The notes beneath the pieces were generated by a model, which worked only from the letters and a program-made list of their open reading frames with translations, was not told the DNA's origin and ran no database searches. A DNA stretch of 64,000 nt from Liolophura sinensis (taxonomy: Eukaryota; Mollusca; Polyplacophora; Chitonida; Chitonidae): assembly GCF_032854445.1 (NCBI RefSeq), contig NC_088300.1, forward strand, positions 26,145,608-26,209,607, read 5' to 3'. Shown piece by piece: positions 25,511 through 38,400 of the stretch (the stretch's first letter is position 1; each line of letters opens with the position of its first letter). A program made the position numbers and the translations under genes.

Positions 25511-26002
25511 TAACCAGTGTTGTTCCCTTCTTCTTACCCCTCAGTGTTGAGTGCAAAGCGAGACACATATGCATCGTTATACATTTATATACATATTATA
25601 TGACGCTAGGATTTATCTAATGCAAGGGCACCGTGAAACGGTATTCAATTAAGGCGAAGATAAAACTGAAGAAATGCATCTTTGGCTAATTCGACTGTTA
25701 GGACGCGGCCTGACCAAAGAGGTCAACACCACAGACAGTTTGTAAGATTTCTAGCGAATTAATATTGACGGACATACATGTATAAGCGGGATATTATAAG
25801 GCGCTAAACATCAGTTGAACAAGAGATATTCGCTAATGATGTGGACGGCGCTCCCACTGGGAGGACTGTGGAAGTGGGTCCGAAAATTGACGTTGAAACC
25901 TGCTCATTGAGAATTATGGACGAATATTGAAACGTGTGGAAAAGCTGCAGGTGTTGAAACCTGAAGAGAAAGCAAAAAGTGAAGGAAGGAAGGGAAGAAA
26001 AA

Positions 26003-26005
<3 letters not shown>

Positions 26006-26076
<71 letters not shown>
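26006..26076. repeat. (TA)n microsatellite
   Basis: About 35 uninterrupted TA units. The 100-codon frame crossing it is a repeat artefact. Confidence 0.97.
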
Positions 26077-26077
<1 letters not shown>

Positions 26078-26711
26078 CTACCACTGGTATATATATAACG
26101 TCGCCTTGGTGGTCACGTGTAGGCCTTCATGTGATTTGTGAAATGGGCTCCACAACCATAAATATATTGCTTAATTCTGAAAGAAACAACTTCGTATTCG
26201 GTTATTTGATGCATACAGTTATAAACTGACAGCAATAAATTATATCATCAGTATATTTCACTGAGCTAAGTAAACAGCGTATGTTACAGAGGTACGAACG
26301 GCACTTGTCTGAGAGCTATTTAACACTATATAGGCCCCTACGCTGGGTGAAGCTAACCGCTATGCATTCCAACGGTAAATGATAAACATAAATTCACAAA
26401 TACGCCGCCTCAGCTGTATGGACCCACGGGCCGCAGGCTTCACGCAGACCAAGATGAGATTAACCTTATGTTCTAAGTTCGCATAATGTAGTTTTAGTAG
26501 TATACGGCTGTACTGTCAAAATCAGCTCGGGTCAGGTCAGGTGGCCTTACACTGAAGCACGTCTCGTCAAAGATACGCGCAAAACGCCCCTGCTGATATG
26601 CACGTGTATGGCTATACTACATGTGCATAGGTGTTTACAGATATATAGTTGCATGTGTATGTATATACATGGTGATTGTCTAAATACGAAGTCATTCCCA
26701 CCTCAGTCGCA

Positions 26712-29700
26712 ATGGCATCTCTAAAACTGTCCCTGGTGCTTGTCCTGTACGTGACGCTGACGCATGAATGTCAACCTCCTGACTGCGACAGAGTTGACTG
26801 CGGCTCTTGTGGTAAGCCTCCCCCAATGTGTGACTAGATGTAAGAAACTCTTCATAGCTGTAGGAATTGGTTCATTTACACGACTGCGTTCAGGTTTATG
26901 TGTGGAGGAAATGACGTATGCGTTTTCTCGACAATTGCGATGCTGAACCAAGCTGAATTTATCGCCATATCGTTGCACTGCTTAAGTAATTCGTCATCAC
27001 AAATGCAGAGATGAATAACAATTTTAAGTGACTTTCACCCAAACTTGGAGTCTATTGTTCATCCCGTGGCCAAGGTGGTTAGCACTTCAGCCGGGCATAA
27101 TGACCCACGAGCCTCCCATTAATGGGGCATGGTTATGAGTTTCCCCCTGTCTCTGTCCGGCTTCCATAATACTGGCCGCCGTCGAGAACAAAGCTTTAGA
27201 CGACTGGGCGAGTAATTGTCTTGTGTAAGAATTACAAGTAGCGAGCAATGCTTTGAAGATATTATTTCTATTATTAGTTCAATTAATATTAAACATGGTG
27301 TAAGAATTAATGACGAGCGTATACCACTGTTGACAGAACATATATACGATTAATCTCCAAGCGGAACATCTCCCGCCCAAAGTAATTCGGGTCCATGCCG
27401 TTTAGTCTTTTGTTTATTCCTGCCTTTGCCCTTGGCGTTTAGTGGGCAAACGGGTAGCATACATATAGTATACTAGTGCCTATGTATTGCAAGGGGACAA
27501 TGGCCAAGTCAGCTTGGGGCAGAGTCGCCGTGCATTACCATAAGGTACCATATTGGAATGGGAAACGTGGGTATCACCAGTTAGAGGATATTTATCTGTC
27601 TGTTGTCTGTCGTTCTGTTAGCCTGTTAGCTCTGCCGTAATGGCAAGAGTGTATGGATCATATATATAATGTTGAAATGCGTATATTTATTTCTTTATTT
27701 ATTTGATTGGTGTTTTATGCCGTACTCAAGAATATTTGACTTATACTACAGTGGGAAATGCATATTGAAGAAAATTGGTCATTTATTGGTAATTAATCGG
27801 AATTGCACTCATTAAAGATTATCGCGATGCTGGAGCAAGCAAACTGATTTACGCAAAAGTTTTGATACATGTATATGAACTCTTTTTGCAAAGGTTGAAA
27901 CTGTCTTTGGAATGATGATTTACATGTAAAAGTTTAGGAAGCTTAGTTGTAGAATTTTTCGGAGAAATAACGCCTTTGCATTCACTGATTTATATAGGAA
28001 ATGCGTGCTGTGGCCTAGAGGTGTACTGGCGTAAGTATAAATAAATTAACTGTATTTCTGAAAAAGATAGTCTACAATCATTTGGTGCTTGAAATGCTAT
28101 ATCACATAAACTTAATCTTTACAATTTACTTACCGGTACATAGACTTTGTACGAAAAAAGGAGGTAATGTGCTTTGAATCACAGGGACTGAAACTCACAT
28201 AAAAGGATTCTTTTAAGCTTTACAATTTTATAGTGATAACGTGTTTCAGAAAATGCGTTTATTAATACTGAAATGATGTCTCGATAAAGATATATTCATT
28301 AGATATAGTGATCTGTAAGCAATATTTATTGGTGAATAAGGTTTGATATCAATATTCCATTTTCAGCTGCAGACACATTGTCAATCTACAATACAATGGT
28401 TACCGGTTTAAAGCGAGGTATTTTTCCACATATTTGTTTTCTTTTTTTTTTTGCTGTGAAAATTTCTAATTTCCTGTCAATTATTTGAGAGTGTTATCTA
28501 CATGGGCGTTAGAAAGGTTTAATTATCGCCTCTATCAGAAAATGACAATTTAGACCAACTGTATAAGTTTACAGTCACTCGAACATCATCATGCATCTAA
28601 AGTAATATCGTCATGCATCAGTGACTTAGTGGTTAGCGTACTATAGCACAGAACTATGACCCAGTCTCACCAGTGCTGTCGCTATGAGTTCAAGTTCAGA
28701 CAATCCATGCAGGCTTCCTCTCGGGTCATACGTGCGAAGGTCTGCCAACCACCCGCGGATGGGCACGGGTTTCCTCTAATCATAATGCTGGCCGCCGTCG
28801 TATGAGCGAAATAATCATTGGAGTACGGCAAAAAACCCCAATGAAGTAAATAAATAAATACTTTCATATATAGTTTTTAAAAAGGTAGAAATAGCACAAG
28901 GGTTGTGTGATGATAGCTGCTTTAACTTTCTGTCACAAGTTGGAATCCATTCTTTACCGAGATTAATCTTGAACAATCAGACCATCATGCATGTATCTAC
29001 CTAATACCGAACACGCAAGACGTATACACATGATGTATATAGTATACAGTTCACTAAGGTCGTATATTAACAATGAAGGCATGTAAAGGTCGTGCACAAA
29101 ATACACTTTGTTCCGCTATTTCCATTTTTGGTATTCTTCGTTGTTTACAGGGCTGCACACCACCTTGAAAAATCACTACAACGACACGCTGGACTTCACA
29201 ATAATACCTATCGGCGGGAAGCTTTCGATGGTCACGGCCTTCTCTGTATCACAAATAGCCACAGCATACTGTGACGCGGGACAGAACTACAAAAACCTCA
29301 TCGCTCTCATGAAGATGTTTGGTGAGTATAGACCTACACTATTATGCCATCGGTCATTCCGGGCGTTCTGCTCTGGACGTTCCGGACAGCCAGGCTGTTC
29401 AAAAGTGTATTAGCTAATACCGATATTGTCATATTACATATTTACGACTTTAACAATGCAGTTGTACAGAGGTCAAATAGAACAGTAACAGATTTAGTTT
29501 GTATTTAATAAGCTGTTACACAATTACCTTTGTCCTTTGTGACAGTACAAAACTGAAGATTTTGCTTTAAGTTAAATCTGGGGCAGATTCCACGTCGATT
29601 CAGAACTCTGAAAACAGACGCGCCCTCAGCTATACTGTGTCATTGCGTGTTTAATAGTAATTAATCATTTGGGGTGTGGATGATCTCAAGGGTCCAGTTT

Positions 29701-30067
29701 TCTAGTGGGTTTTCCCCGAAGACGATTATATACCTTGGCCAAATGTGTTGCAGTGGGTTTCTTCCAAGCCTTTCTTCCGGTTTCGTCCATTCCCAGAATA
29801 TTTCGTGTAAGGAATCTCGGGCCGCGAGCGGGTATACATTTTTCATGTACGGCCTATCACCAGTGACGTTATTTGATTTCTCAAAAGGTGTAAAATCGTA
29901 ATAAAATACAGCTATTGTAAACGTGTAAAATAATAATAGATTTATTTTATACTTCGCTGTAGGTTTAAGTCGGTATAAACCAGCTTAAATCGTTTGATTT
30001 GTATCATTGGTTTTTTCTCATTTTAGGTGTAGATCCACAAGCTCTTGTTGTCCATGGTTGCGGGTAG
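26712..30067 (+). CDS. Small secreted cysteine-rich protein, paralog B, lacking exon 4
   Basis: Five exons (26712-26811, 27998-28030, 28367-28417, 29151-29321, 30027-30067) give 131 aa. The signal peptide is MASLKLSLVLVLYVTLTH. The mature protein keeps CQPPDCDRVDCGSCGNACC, the sequon in HYNDT, AYCDAGQNYKN and a final HGCG. The GGPDSRYT exon of paralogs A and C is absent between 28418 and 29150, where a SINE now sits. The fourth retained exon starts GG CTG CAC in phase 1, while A and C start GGC TGG or GCT TGG in phase 0. A one-base loss therefore joins exon 3 directly to it without a frameshift. The product looks intact, with 26-27 residues fewer in the middle and all eight cysteines present. 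Confidence 0.8.
27064..27205 (+). mobile_element. Diverged SINE, plus orientation
   Basis: A tRNA-like head (GTGGCCAAGGTGGTTAGCAC), then GACCCACGAGCCTCCCATTA, then TTTCCCCCTGTCTCTGTCCG and TACTGGCCGCCGTCGA. The tail is worn away. It lies in intron 1 of paralog B. Confidence 0.65.
27372..27541 (+). repeat. Unnamed dispersed repeat, copy 2
   Basis: AAAGTAATTCGGGTCCATGC, TTCCTGCCTTTGCC, GTGGGCAAACGGGTAGCATA and GGGCAGAGTCGCC match the copy at 22850-22997 in order. It lies in intron 1 of paralog B. Confidence 0.65.
27688..27755 (-). mobile_element. SINE tail fragment
   Basis: Only the tail end, TTGATTGGTGTTTTATGCCG and TACTCAAGAATATTTGACTT, remains, next to TTTATTTATTT. Confidence 0.7.
28618..28862 (+). 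mobile_element. Nearly full-length SINE at the site of the missing exon
   Basis: The head GTGACTTAGTGGTTAGCGTA, middle GCTTCCTCTCGGGTCATACG, GGATGGGCACGGGTTTCCTC, and a tail ending in AAATAAATAAATA are present. It lies in the intron of paralog B where exon 4 would be expected, so it may mark the rearrangement that removed it. Confidence 0.8.
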
Positions 30068-30231
30068 GCCTGAGAACGTGTGATTCCCATCATCCATATA
30101 ACACCGTCATGTTGAGAATTGGGTGCAATAAAACATGCTGAAGAATGGGCATACGGCTGCTTTTTTTCTTTTATAAAGCGACAACAAAAATAGTATTTCA
30201 AGACGATGGCGTGAGAGGATTGAGGGGTATG

Positions 30232-30560
30232 AAGCTATTTAAACTGAGTGGTTTGCAACCACTTTCACCGTAGAGGCCTACCGGGGTCGTTCGCAGCCAT
30301 TTCAACTGAGTGGTTTGCAGCCACTTTTACTGTAGAGGCCTACCTGGGTCGTTCGCAGCCATTTCAACTGAGTGGTTTGCAGCCACTTTTACTGTAGAGG
30401 CCTACCTGGGTCGTTCGCAGCCATTTCAACTGAGTGGTTTGAAGCCACTTTTCATGCAAAGGCCTACCTGGGTGGTTCGTAGCCACATAGAGGCCTACCT
30501 AGTTTGTTCGCAGTGACATTAACTGAGTGGTTTGCAGCCACTTTTCATTAAGAGGCTTAC
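30232..30560 (+). repeat. About 62-bp tandem repeat (5 or more units)
   Basis: Units run ACTGAGTGGTTTGCAGCCAC, TTTTACTGTAGAGGCCTACC, TGGGTCGTTCGCAGCCATTT. The first three are nearly identical; later ones are shorter and diverged, trailing off toward 30660. Confidence 0.88.
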
Positions 30561-30750
30561 CTGAGTGTTTCTAATCCATTTTGATCGAGTGATTTTCAGT
30601 CACTTTACATGTATCTGAGTGGTATGAAGTATCTCAATGTCTTGTAGTCATTTTACCCAAGCGGTTCGTATCACTTCAGCTGCCCTCAAACAACTTCCTG
30701 TTTCACACTGGGAGCAAACTTCTGAGCAAAAACCATACAGGCAGTTAGTC

Positions 30751-30901
30751 ATGCTGGCTTCCTCTCCGGCCGTACGTAGGAAGATCTTGAAGGAACCTAC
30801 GGATGGTAGTGGGTTTTCACCGGGCTCTGCTCGGTTTCCTCCCACCATAATATAAGTGAAACATTCTTGAGTATGGCGTGAAACAGCAATTAAATAAATA
30901 A
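30751..30901 (+). mobile_element. 5'-truncated SINE, plus orientation
   Basis: It starts at ATGCTGGCTTCCTCTCCGGC, continues through GGTTTCCTCCCACCATAATA and ends in AATTAAATAAATAA. The tRNA head is missing. Confidence 0.78.
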
Positions 30902-31567
30902 CATAAAACAAAGGCAGTCGCAATTCAGTAGGACAACGGTTCGCCTTGACTGCCCGCAGATTCAGGTATCGAAACAGAATGGTTTCAACAAGGTTTAATT
31001 CAACTTAAAAAGAATGTAAACTCAGTTTGGTTTGTAAATGCCTCCAAAATGTTCAGCATTAAAATGATAAATTTAAAACAGAAAACATTACGAAACTTAA
31101 ACTTGACCCTTGATATTACGCATACACAGAGGATGCCTTTGTCCTATAACCATGCACTCGCGCGAAAGCCTAACTCATATATATATATTTCTCACAAGCA
31201 GGCGATAAAAGTCCCTTTAACGTCTAGCTGATGCGAGAGCTAGAGGGCCTTCCTGCCTGGTACCTTAGGCTTGGAGTTCCAGTTAGGCAGCACGATATAT
31301 ATATCGGTCTGTATTCAGACTAGTCTACAACAAGGAGACACCATAGTGACCTGTTCGAATGAATAAACCATTAAGGCTTAACGCCACGTCGGCTATATTT
31401 CAGCCAAATCGTGGTTATATGTTCGAACAATAAAAGTGATGTTCAACGCGTTCTTAATTTTCATTTCTTGCTTGTTTTTTTTAAATTTCCTTTTCATTTT
31501 TATATATTTTTTATTTCTCTGATTGCTATTTAAGGGCCGATTCTATGGAAGCCAAATAAACATTTAA

Positions 31568-31828
31568 TCAAAAATTATCGATATCGACAATAATATTTAC
31601 CGATATCGGTAAATGATTTATCAAAATCGCTAATTCATTTATCAAAATTGCTGAATAATTTATGAATATCAGTAAATGATGTATTGATATCGCTAATCTA
31701 TCTATCGATGTCGATAAATCATTCCCGTTGGTTGAAATGGAAATGACTGCTCCCTCTTCGTTGCTACGAACGAAAGGCTGGGCGAAAATTCTTGCATATT
31801 CAGAAGAGAACGTTGCAGGGTCAGCCAT
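31568..31828 (-). CDS. Short ORF whose second half is a heptad repeat
   Basis: The 86-residue frame starts MADPATFSSEYARIFAQPFV. From about residue 42 it runs in seven-residue units (LAISIHH, LLIFINY, SAILINE, LAILINH, LPISVNI). At DNA level these are tandem 21-bp units (31573-31740), one with the palindrome ACCGATATCGGT. Seven residues with I or L at fixed positions fit a coiled coil or amphipathic helix. A further DNA unit lies near 31990-32015 on unrelated context. No family is recognised. It may be a chance ORF over a minisatellite. Confidence 0.25.
   Translation of the reverse strand: MADPATFSSEYARIFAQPFVRSNEEGAVISISTNGNDLSTSIDRLAISIHHLLIFINYSAILINELAILINHLPISVNIIVDIDNF
31573..31740. 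repeat. 21-bp AT-rich tandem repeat
   Basis: About seven units of 21 bp, for example TCAAAATCGCTAATTCATTT with a final A. Several contain GATATC-centred palindromes. Confidence 0.8.
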
Positions 31829-32494
31829 CGAGCAGCAAAGCAGCAGAATCAGGTCCGTCTCGCCTAGGCCGGTGATTTAATGCAGCACACTGCTCAATGT
31901 TCAATGGCGAGACATGGCAGCACGAGTGAAACAGGTATTAGTGAAATTCCTGTTAAAAAAAATGGGAAATTTGATAAATAGTGGTGTTTATTAATATCGC
32001 TAATTCATTTATTTATACCAATAATTCTATATTAGTATTTATTAATTATTTATTTATTTTATATCATAGCGATTCATAAATCCAATGAGCTATACTTTTT
32101 GTGGCGATGTACTTCAGTACTTATCACCGATCAGTTTCAAAGTATTAAAGGTGCTAATCCACTTCTAGGCCAGCACCTACGTAGAGCTTATGCTCGAACC
32201 TGTCAGTTTCTAGGTCACGTCAGCTCGTCACTTCTCGATTGACACCAGAGACGCAGTTCAAGAGACGGGGTCTTCAGTAGCACGTGCAATGTTGAGCGGG
32301 ATGACCATGCAAATAACGTTCATCACGTGCATTGGTTTATGCTCAAATAACGCCCACTACGGTAATCTCACGTGAACTCCATCTCTAGATAGCTCTCAGA
32401 GCAGACGGCCTGTTTTGTTTTCGTATTTGCGTGCGCATTGTTGAAGCCCAGCACTTAAACGCACAGGTAGACGATTTACACAAGGAAGTTTGAA

Positions 32495-35400
32495 ATGGGT
32501 ATATTGAGGGTGTGTTTCCTTGCAGCGATGTGCGCGGGTGTGGTGATGTGTTGTCAGCCCCCAGATTGTGACAGGGAAGACTGTGGCACATGTGGTGAGT
32601 TCATAAGCTGGAAAGGGCAGGAATACATGACAACAGCGGTGCACTGTAACAGTACAGGGTCCCTCCTTACCGATAACAAAAGATAGTGTGTTCAAATCTA
32701 GATCCCGACAACCAGATCTGGCTATACACATGTGGAGACGTCACTATAGTACCACGTATGGGTATTATTAAAGCTGATCGTGGGTTTCCCCCCGGGCTCA
32801 GCCTGGTTTACTCCCACCATATTGCTGGCCACCGTCGAATGAGTGAAATATTCTTGAGTACCGCGTAAAACACCAGTCATATTAATAAATAAATAAATAA
32901 ATAAATATTAGTAAAGGCATATGTTATTTATTTATTTATTATTTTTTTGGCCACCTTGTTGAGTACATGATGTCAATTTATTGAACTGGGGAACTGGGGC
33001 ACACAGCAAACATAGCCATTACAATTGGCGTACTGATGTATGGGCCACTTGACATACATTTCATTCAATTGAGTCGTGTTACATGAGGTTCTTAATAAAT
33101 TGCCGCTTTATGGTAAACACCTTAGGTGTATACTGTAACAACAGTGTAGAACATAAAATGTTAACTAACCTTGAAATGAACCTTGGTTTTGCAGAGGACG
33201 GCTTTGCAGGAATTGAGGGGATTGAAATTTATTTCCAGTTCGAATCATGTTCTATTTTAAACTGACATGCCTCATGAACACGACACATTTTAAGGAAATA
33301 AGAGCGATCAGAGTGAAAAATAGATGTAGACAACATGTGCAACGTTTATGGTGAAACAGGTATAAAGCAGTGATTAAACTGTATACTTACCCTATTATAA
33401 ATGTCACGCGGAAGATGATGACGTCTTTAAGCGTGATTAACATCGCCCACATGTGCACGTTACAGTATCATTATACATGCTGTTTACTTTGATATTTCTC
33501 TTTCAAAGCAGGAAGATCTTTTTTTGTCATGTTAATGAGAGTTATCTCCCTTAATACATGAGCGGCTAGTGCACGTGTGAATGAAGATGTTCCTGCTATA
33601 AAGATATATTTTCTGATGATTCGGTGATATTTATTTATTTATTTGACTTGTTTAATCTCATACTAAGGTGTCGCTTTCACTTATACTATGGCCCACCAGT
33701 ATAGCGTCGTCGACCACTTATTTCTAACAAGAACCCACGAACAGTGAGATGTGTCTTGTCTGCATGCGATTGTCTTATAGTTGATAAGTCTTATAACAGA
33801 AAGATCTCTAGCAGTATTTTTCTCACCTGGTAGCGGGGCTCGAATTGCCGACATCGTATGGAATTGCCGACACTCTGTATGGAGCTGGGCTTTGACAAAT
33901 ATACTACATGTACATCTGGCATGTTTGCTCCTTCATTGGTGAATTAGACTTAATACTTAAATTGAGTATTTAGACAAACTTAAATATGAAAGCTGTTTCG
34001 TTATAGGTTGGCTTGTGCTTTGGCAGCCTGTTGGGTATTTCATACAATCTTATGAATAAAGAAATTGTACATTCCTAATTACCGCAAGTTTTGATGCAGA
34101 TAACCTAACCTACATCTGTATGACATGTCTTCAAATGTTATCTGGATTTCAGGAAATGCTTGTTGTCAAGTGGAGTTCTTCTTCAGTAAGTGAAAGTCAT
34201 ACAAATAAGTACACTTACACTACTTTATGCCTTATCAATCTAAAAGATTCCCAAACTAGATAAAGTCGGATCCTTAAGCTGTTCTCTGCTGTCACGCAGC
34301 AGTGCTTATGGACTACCTCTTTACTGTTCGAGCACAACTTCATAAAGAAACAGTATGTATCTATGGGACTTCACGTCGTACTTAACAATTTTTCAGTCAT
34401 ATGACGACGTGGAACCATTCGGTGTGTGTATATACAATGTGTCCTCTTGTGGCAGGGGGAGTCCATAAATAAACAGTGACGTATTGCATGCAGAAAATGA
34501 ATGAAAGAATACATTGTTTGGATCGACTTTATTTTAGATGGGTTATGATCTCCCAATAAACATACGTACAAATTGGATTGTACATAAACCTGTATCTGGA
34601 AAAGAATTGTACATATATGTATGTGCGAAAGATTTGTACATGGGTGAAAAATTTGTACGTGTGAAAAATTTGTACATATGTGCAAATGAATTCTACATAA
34701 GTGAAAAGGAATTTTACGTTACATATGTGCAAAAGAGTTGTATATATATTATTTTGTAAATGTACGAATATTTGTCCGGTTTATTTACATATGTACGGAA
34801 GACTTTTATACATGTATACAGCATATAAAACAAATGTTTATTTCCACATATATGTACACAAAAGCACTGCACACATATAAATGCAACTGTCATGCACACA
34901 TGTATACACTTAGAGAAAAAATACCAACAAGACCAGCCATATAGCTAGGTGCTGTTAGCTACTAGATATAAGATCCGCTGTCGTATCAGTAAAATATTCT
35001 GAAGAGCGGCTTAAAAGACCTATCAAGTAAACTTTGATATAAGATGTCACGTTCGAACCAAACCTTTGGTGGGTGGGCTCCGGTTGCACATCTGGAAGTT
35101 TATTAGATAGTACGATATATGGGTAAAGTCAGGTGGTTTCCCAGGGCACCCCGCCCCCCACCCCTCATTTACGTGTGCAGTAGTGCTATATCCGGCTTGC
35201 ATATATAAACGGAAGTTAACTCTAGCCGGCGGATTATCGTGCATTATGCGGTTGGGGAACAAACTTTCAGCTAATATCCCCTTTCCATACATAGTGTACC
35301 TATATACCTCTTTCCTGTATACACGGACTCAACCTTCCGACATCCTTCTGTCGTGTATACACGCCGCGTCTGTAATATGTGGATTTTCCTGCATGGACCC

Positions 35401-38400
35401 TTTTTTATAATTTTACATATGTGATAATAGATGTTTGTCCAGCGATCACGATATATGCTTTTTTGAATGATCAACGTCTTTTACTTTTCCACTCTTACAG
35501 AGGCATCAACCCTTGATGTTTATAACTTGATGGTGGACAACTTGAAAAAGGGTAAATAAATGTGACTGAAAGTATTTATATTTATATATGCTATAATCCG
35601 GGTGGTCCGGGTATTTCCCAACAGTAGAAATACATCTATTTTATAGTTGGTTTAACTGTGTGCAGTTCTCACTCTGTTTCTTTCTGCCTGTAATATCACT
35701 GAATCAAAAGGAAAGTAAGTTTTAGGAAGATGTTCATTGTGATTCATACATGTGCTTTTTAGTCTTTTCATATCTGTTCTTGCATAAATTAGCATGTTAT
35801 TGAGCTTACCTTGCATAACTATATCGGCATTTTGTCACTGATGTGTCTCCGAATCTGTATTAAAAGTAAATTCATACAGTTTTGCAGAGATGATCAGTTT
35901 TACTGTTATTTTAACCTGCGGATGGTCGTGGGTTTCCCCCCGGGCTCTGCCCGTTTTCCTCCGACCTAAATGCTGACAACCATCGTATAAGTGAAATATT
36001 CTTGAGTACGGCGTAAAACACCAATCAAATAAATGAATAAATTTACCGCTATTTTTGTTTCCTGGAAACCTCTCTCTCTTAGCGTAGCCATATTATAAAG
36101 GTCCCCAGACCTTTCCTTACAACCTTATATACATCACGGAATATACGAAGAAATGAATGACACAGACTACAAAAGTTTCCAAGCTATCCAAAAACAAATT
36201 AATTAATTCTTACACATTATGTACTTGTTCATCCTGAAAAAGGATTCTACATATATATGTATATACCAAACAATCTATTCATTGTTCTGGTGTCTAGGAG
36301 GTGCAGATTCCAGATATACATACAAAGGAGGCCAGGATTTGAGACCGTACAACACAACGGCGGACTTCGTCCTACAGGCGAGTGTTTTCTGCCATATAAT
36401 AATCCCTGTCATTACAACGACAGTACATGGAAAAGATTGGGGCGGAGGGCGGGATTCCCCGAAAAATGTAAATGTGTCAAACGATGCATCAATTTTTTCT
36501 TTAAGATGATAAAGAGATACATTTAATTTATGTAGTAATTTCGTGATAAAGAGGACGTGCTATGGGAAAAGTGAGAAGGAAGTCGGAAAGGAAGTATGAA
36601 AAACTTTACACTCTACATAAAAAATATACGATTCATGTTTAACCTAAATAGCGGTATCGTAAGTGCTCTTTATCAGCGTGCAAGGTGCAATATATTTCAC
36701 ATTCATATGTGTTGGTCACGTTTTATAAAAAAAATTGTTAGTCATTGGGCCTTCATTGTAACATTGCTCGATTTAGTCTGCTTATTACTCTTTCACATGG
36801 CTGTTTCTAGTTTATGCCGTCGTCGATATAGTATATAATTTTGAGTTTATATATTCTGATTTGTAATTCTTGTCACCAAGGCTCTGCATATAATCAGAAA
36901 TACAGATGTATCAATTAAAGTGCAAATCAAAACTCTAAATCCATTCCATGCTCAAATATGTCTAAGAAAATACGCCATATATTCCACAGGCTTGGCACAC
37001 AACCCTGAAAAACCATTACAATGACACCCTGGATTTCACGGTTCTCCCCAGTTCCACTGGCTTCACATCCGTCACGGCTTTCTCCATTTCTCAAATCGCA
37101 GGGGCTTATTGTGATGCCGGCCAGAACTACAAAAACCTCGTGGGTTATGTCAAAGGATTAAGTAAGCCGTAGTGCTTTTTGTATATTCACTGATAGGCCT
37201 TTTTGAATTAAGAGAAGAGTTAACACTACCAGGCCAAATGGTTATACTTGTACATCGATAAAATACCCCAAATGAGACCGCTTCGATGGCTTAATGGTTA
37301 GAGCGTCCACCTGAGCGTCGGATCATACCAAAAATGGAATTTGATCCTGCCTGGCTTCGGCGTGATACTTCAATGGCGGCAGCACTTTGGCGGCATGAAC
37401 TTGCAGTGCCACAAGAAGACACAATATGTGTACATACACCAAATGACTTCTCGTCGTCATATGACATAGAAATTGTTAAGTAGGAGGTTAAACCCCAAGC
37501 ATGCATGCATGCATACATACCAGGGGCGTGAGGGCTAAGAGGTCTTCCGCACGAATTAATAGACGCGAGTTTTCACTTTGTTTGAATGTTGGGTTACATT
37601 GCCCAGCTTTGCAAATTACAAAATTTCAGATACCTTGAAGACATGAACGCTTTTCCCCGGGGATAAAATATCTGACCAATAAGATTACAGTGTGTTAATC
37701 TTTTTGAACAAATTAAAAGAAATGGTTTAACATCCAAAACAGTAAAGAAAGCAATTAACATTCTCTGTGGTGTATTTTTTTTATATCTTTGTGCTGAAAA
37801 GTGAGGGGACCAGAACATATGATGACCCCCCTCACACACAGTTTTGAAAGTACGGGGGCACGCTCCCCACCCCCATCCCCAGGCTTCCTACACCACTGCA
37901 TATATACATATATCCCAAATGAAGGTTTAAAGGCATACATTTTTATTTTTGTAATAAATGGTATATCGCAGTTCAAACTAAGCATTATTGTGCACATTAA
38001 GTGAGAAGGTGCCACGATGTTACCAAGTTTAACCTAAGTTTTTTACTTAAGTTATTTTTATATGCCGAGAAAACACCTGACGTTTCCGCTGACGTCACAC
38101 GGGCATTGTTTTGCCTTACAGCCATACGAGTGTGGTACGATTAACACAACATGTATAAGTGTGTTCAAATATTAATCATCTAATATTGAACCAATGGACG
38201 CTTGCACTCGCGGCTATGTTGGATCGTTAACAAAAGAATTTCATTTCCCAATCCAGGAGAGATCATGAAATAGCTTTTTAAAAGAGATCCAAGAGTCCAT
38301 ATATGATTTCTAAATGCGGTGTTGCCACGTACAGTATGAGATATAGATGGAACTGTGTCAATGTTTTCTACAGTGTGTATTGCATTTATGTTTCCAAAGT

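Larger units (their letters stand above)
24610..26711. other. Intergenic region between paralogs A and B
   Basis: It holds a fragment of the unnamed dispersed repeat (24848-24918), a second tRNA-headed SINE in reverse (25335-25510) and a long (TA)n tract (26006-26076). No gene was found. The region just before 26712 should hold the promoter of paralog B. Confidence 0.45.
30068..32494. other. Intergenic region between paralogs B and C
   Basis: It holds a 62-bp tandem repeat (30232-30560), a SINE (30751-30901), a 21-bp heptad-encoding repeat (31573-31740) and AT-rich unique sequence. Nothing else coding is supported. Confidence 0.5.

Noticed and set aside
25927-26229. 100-codon ORF
   Set aside because: It is mostly a poly-(Tyr-Ile) artefact of the (TA)n tract.
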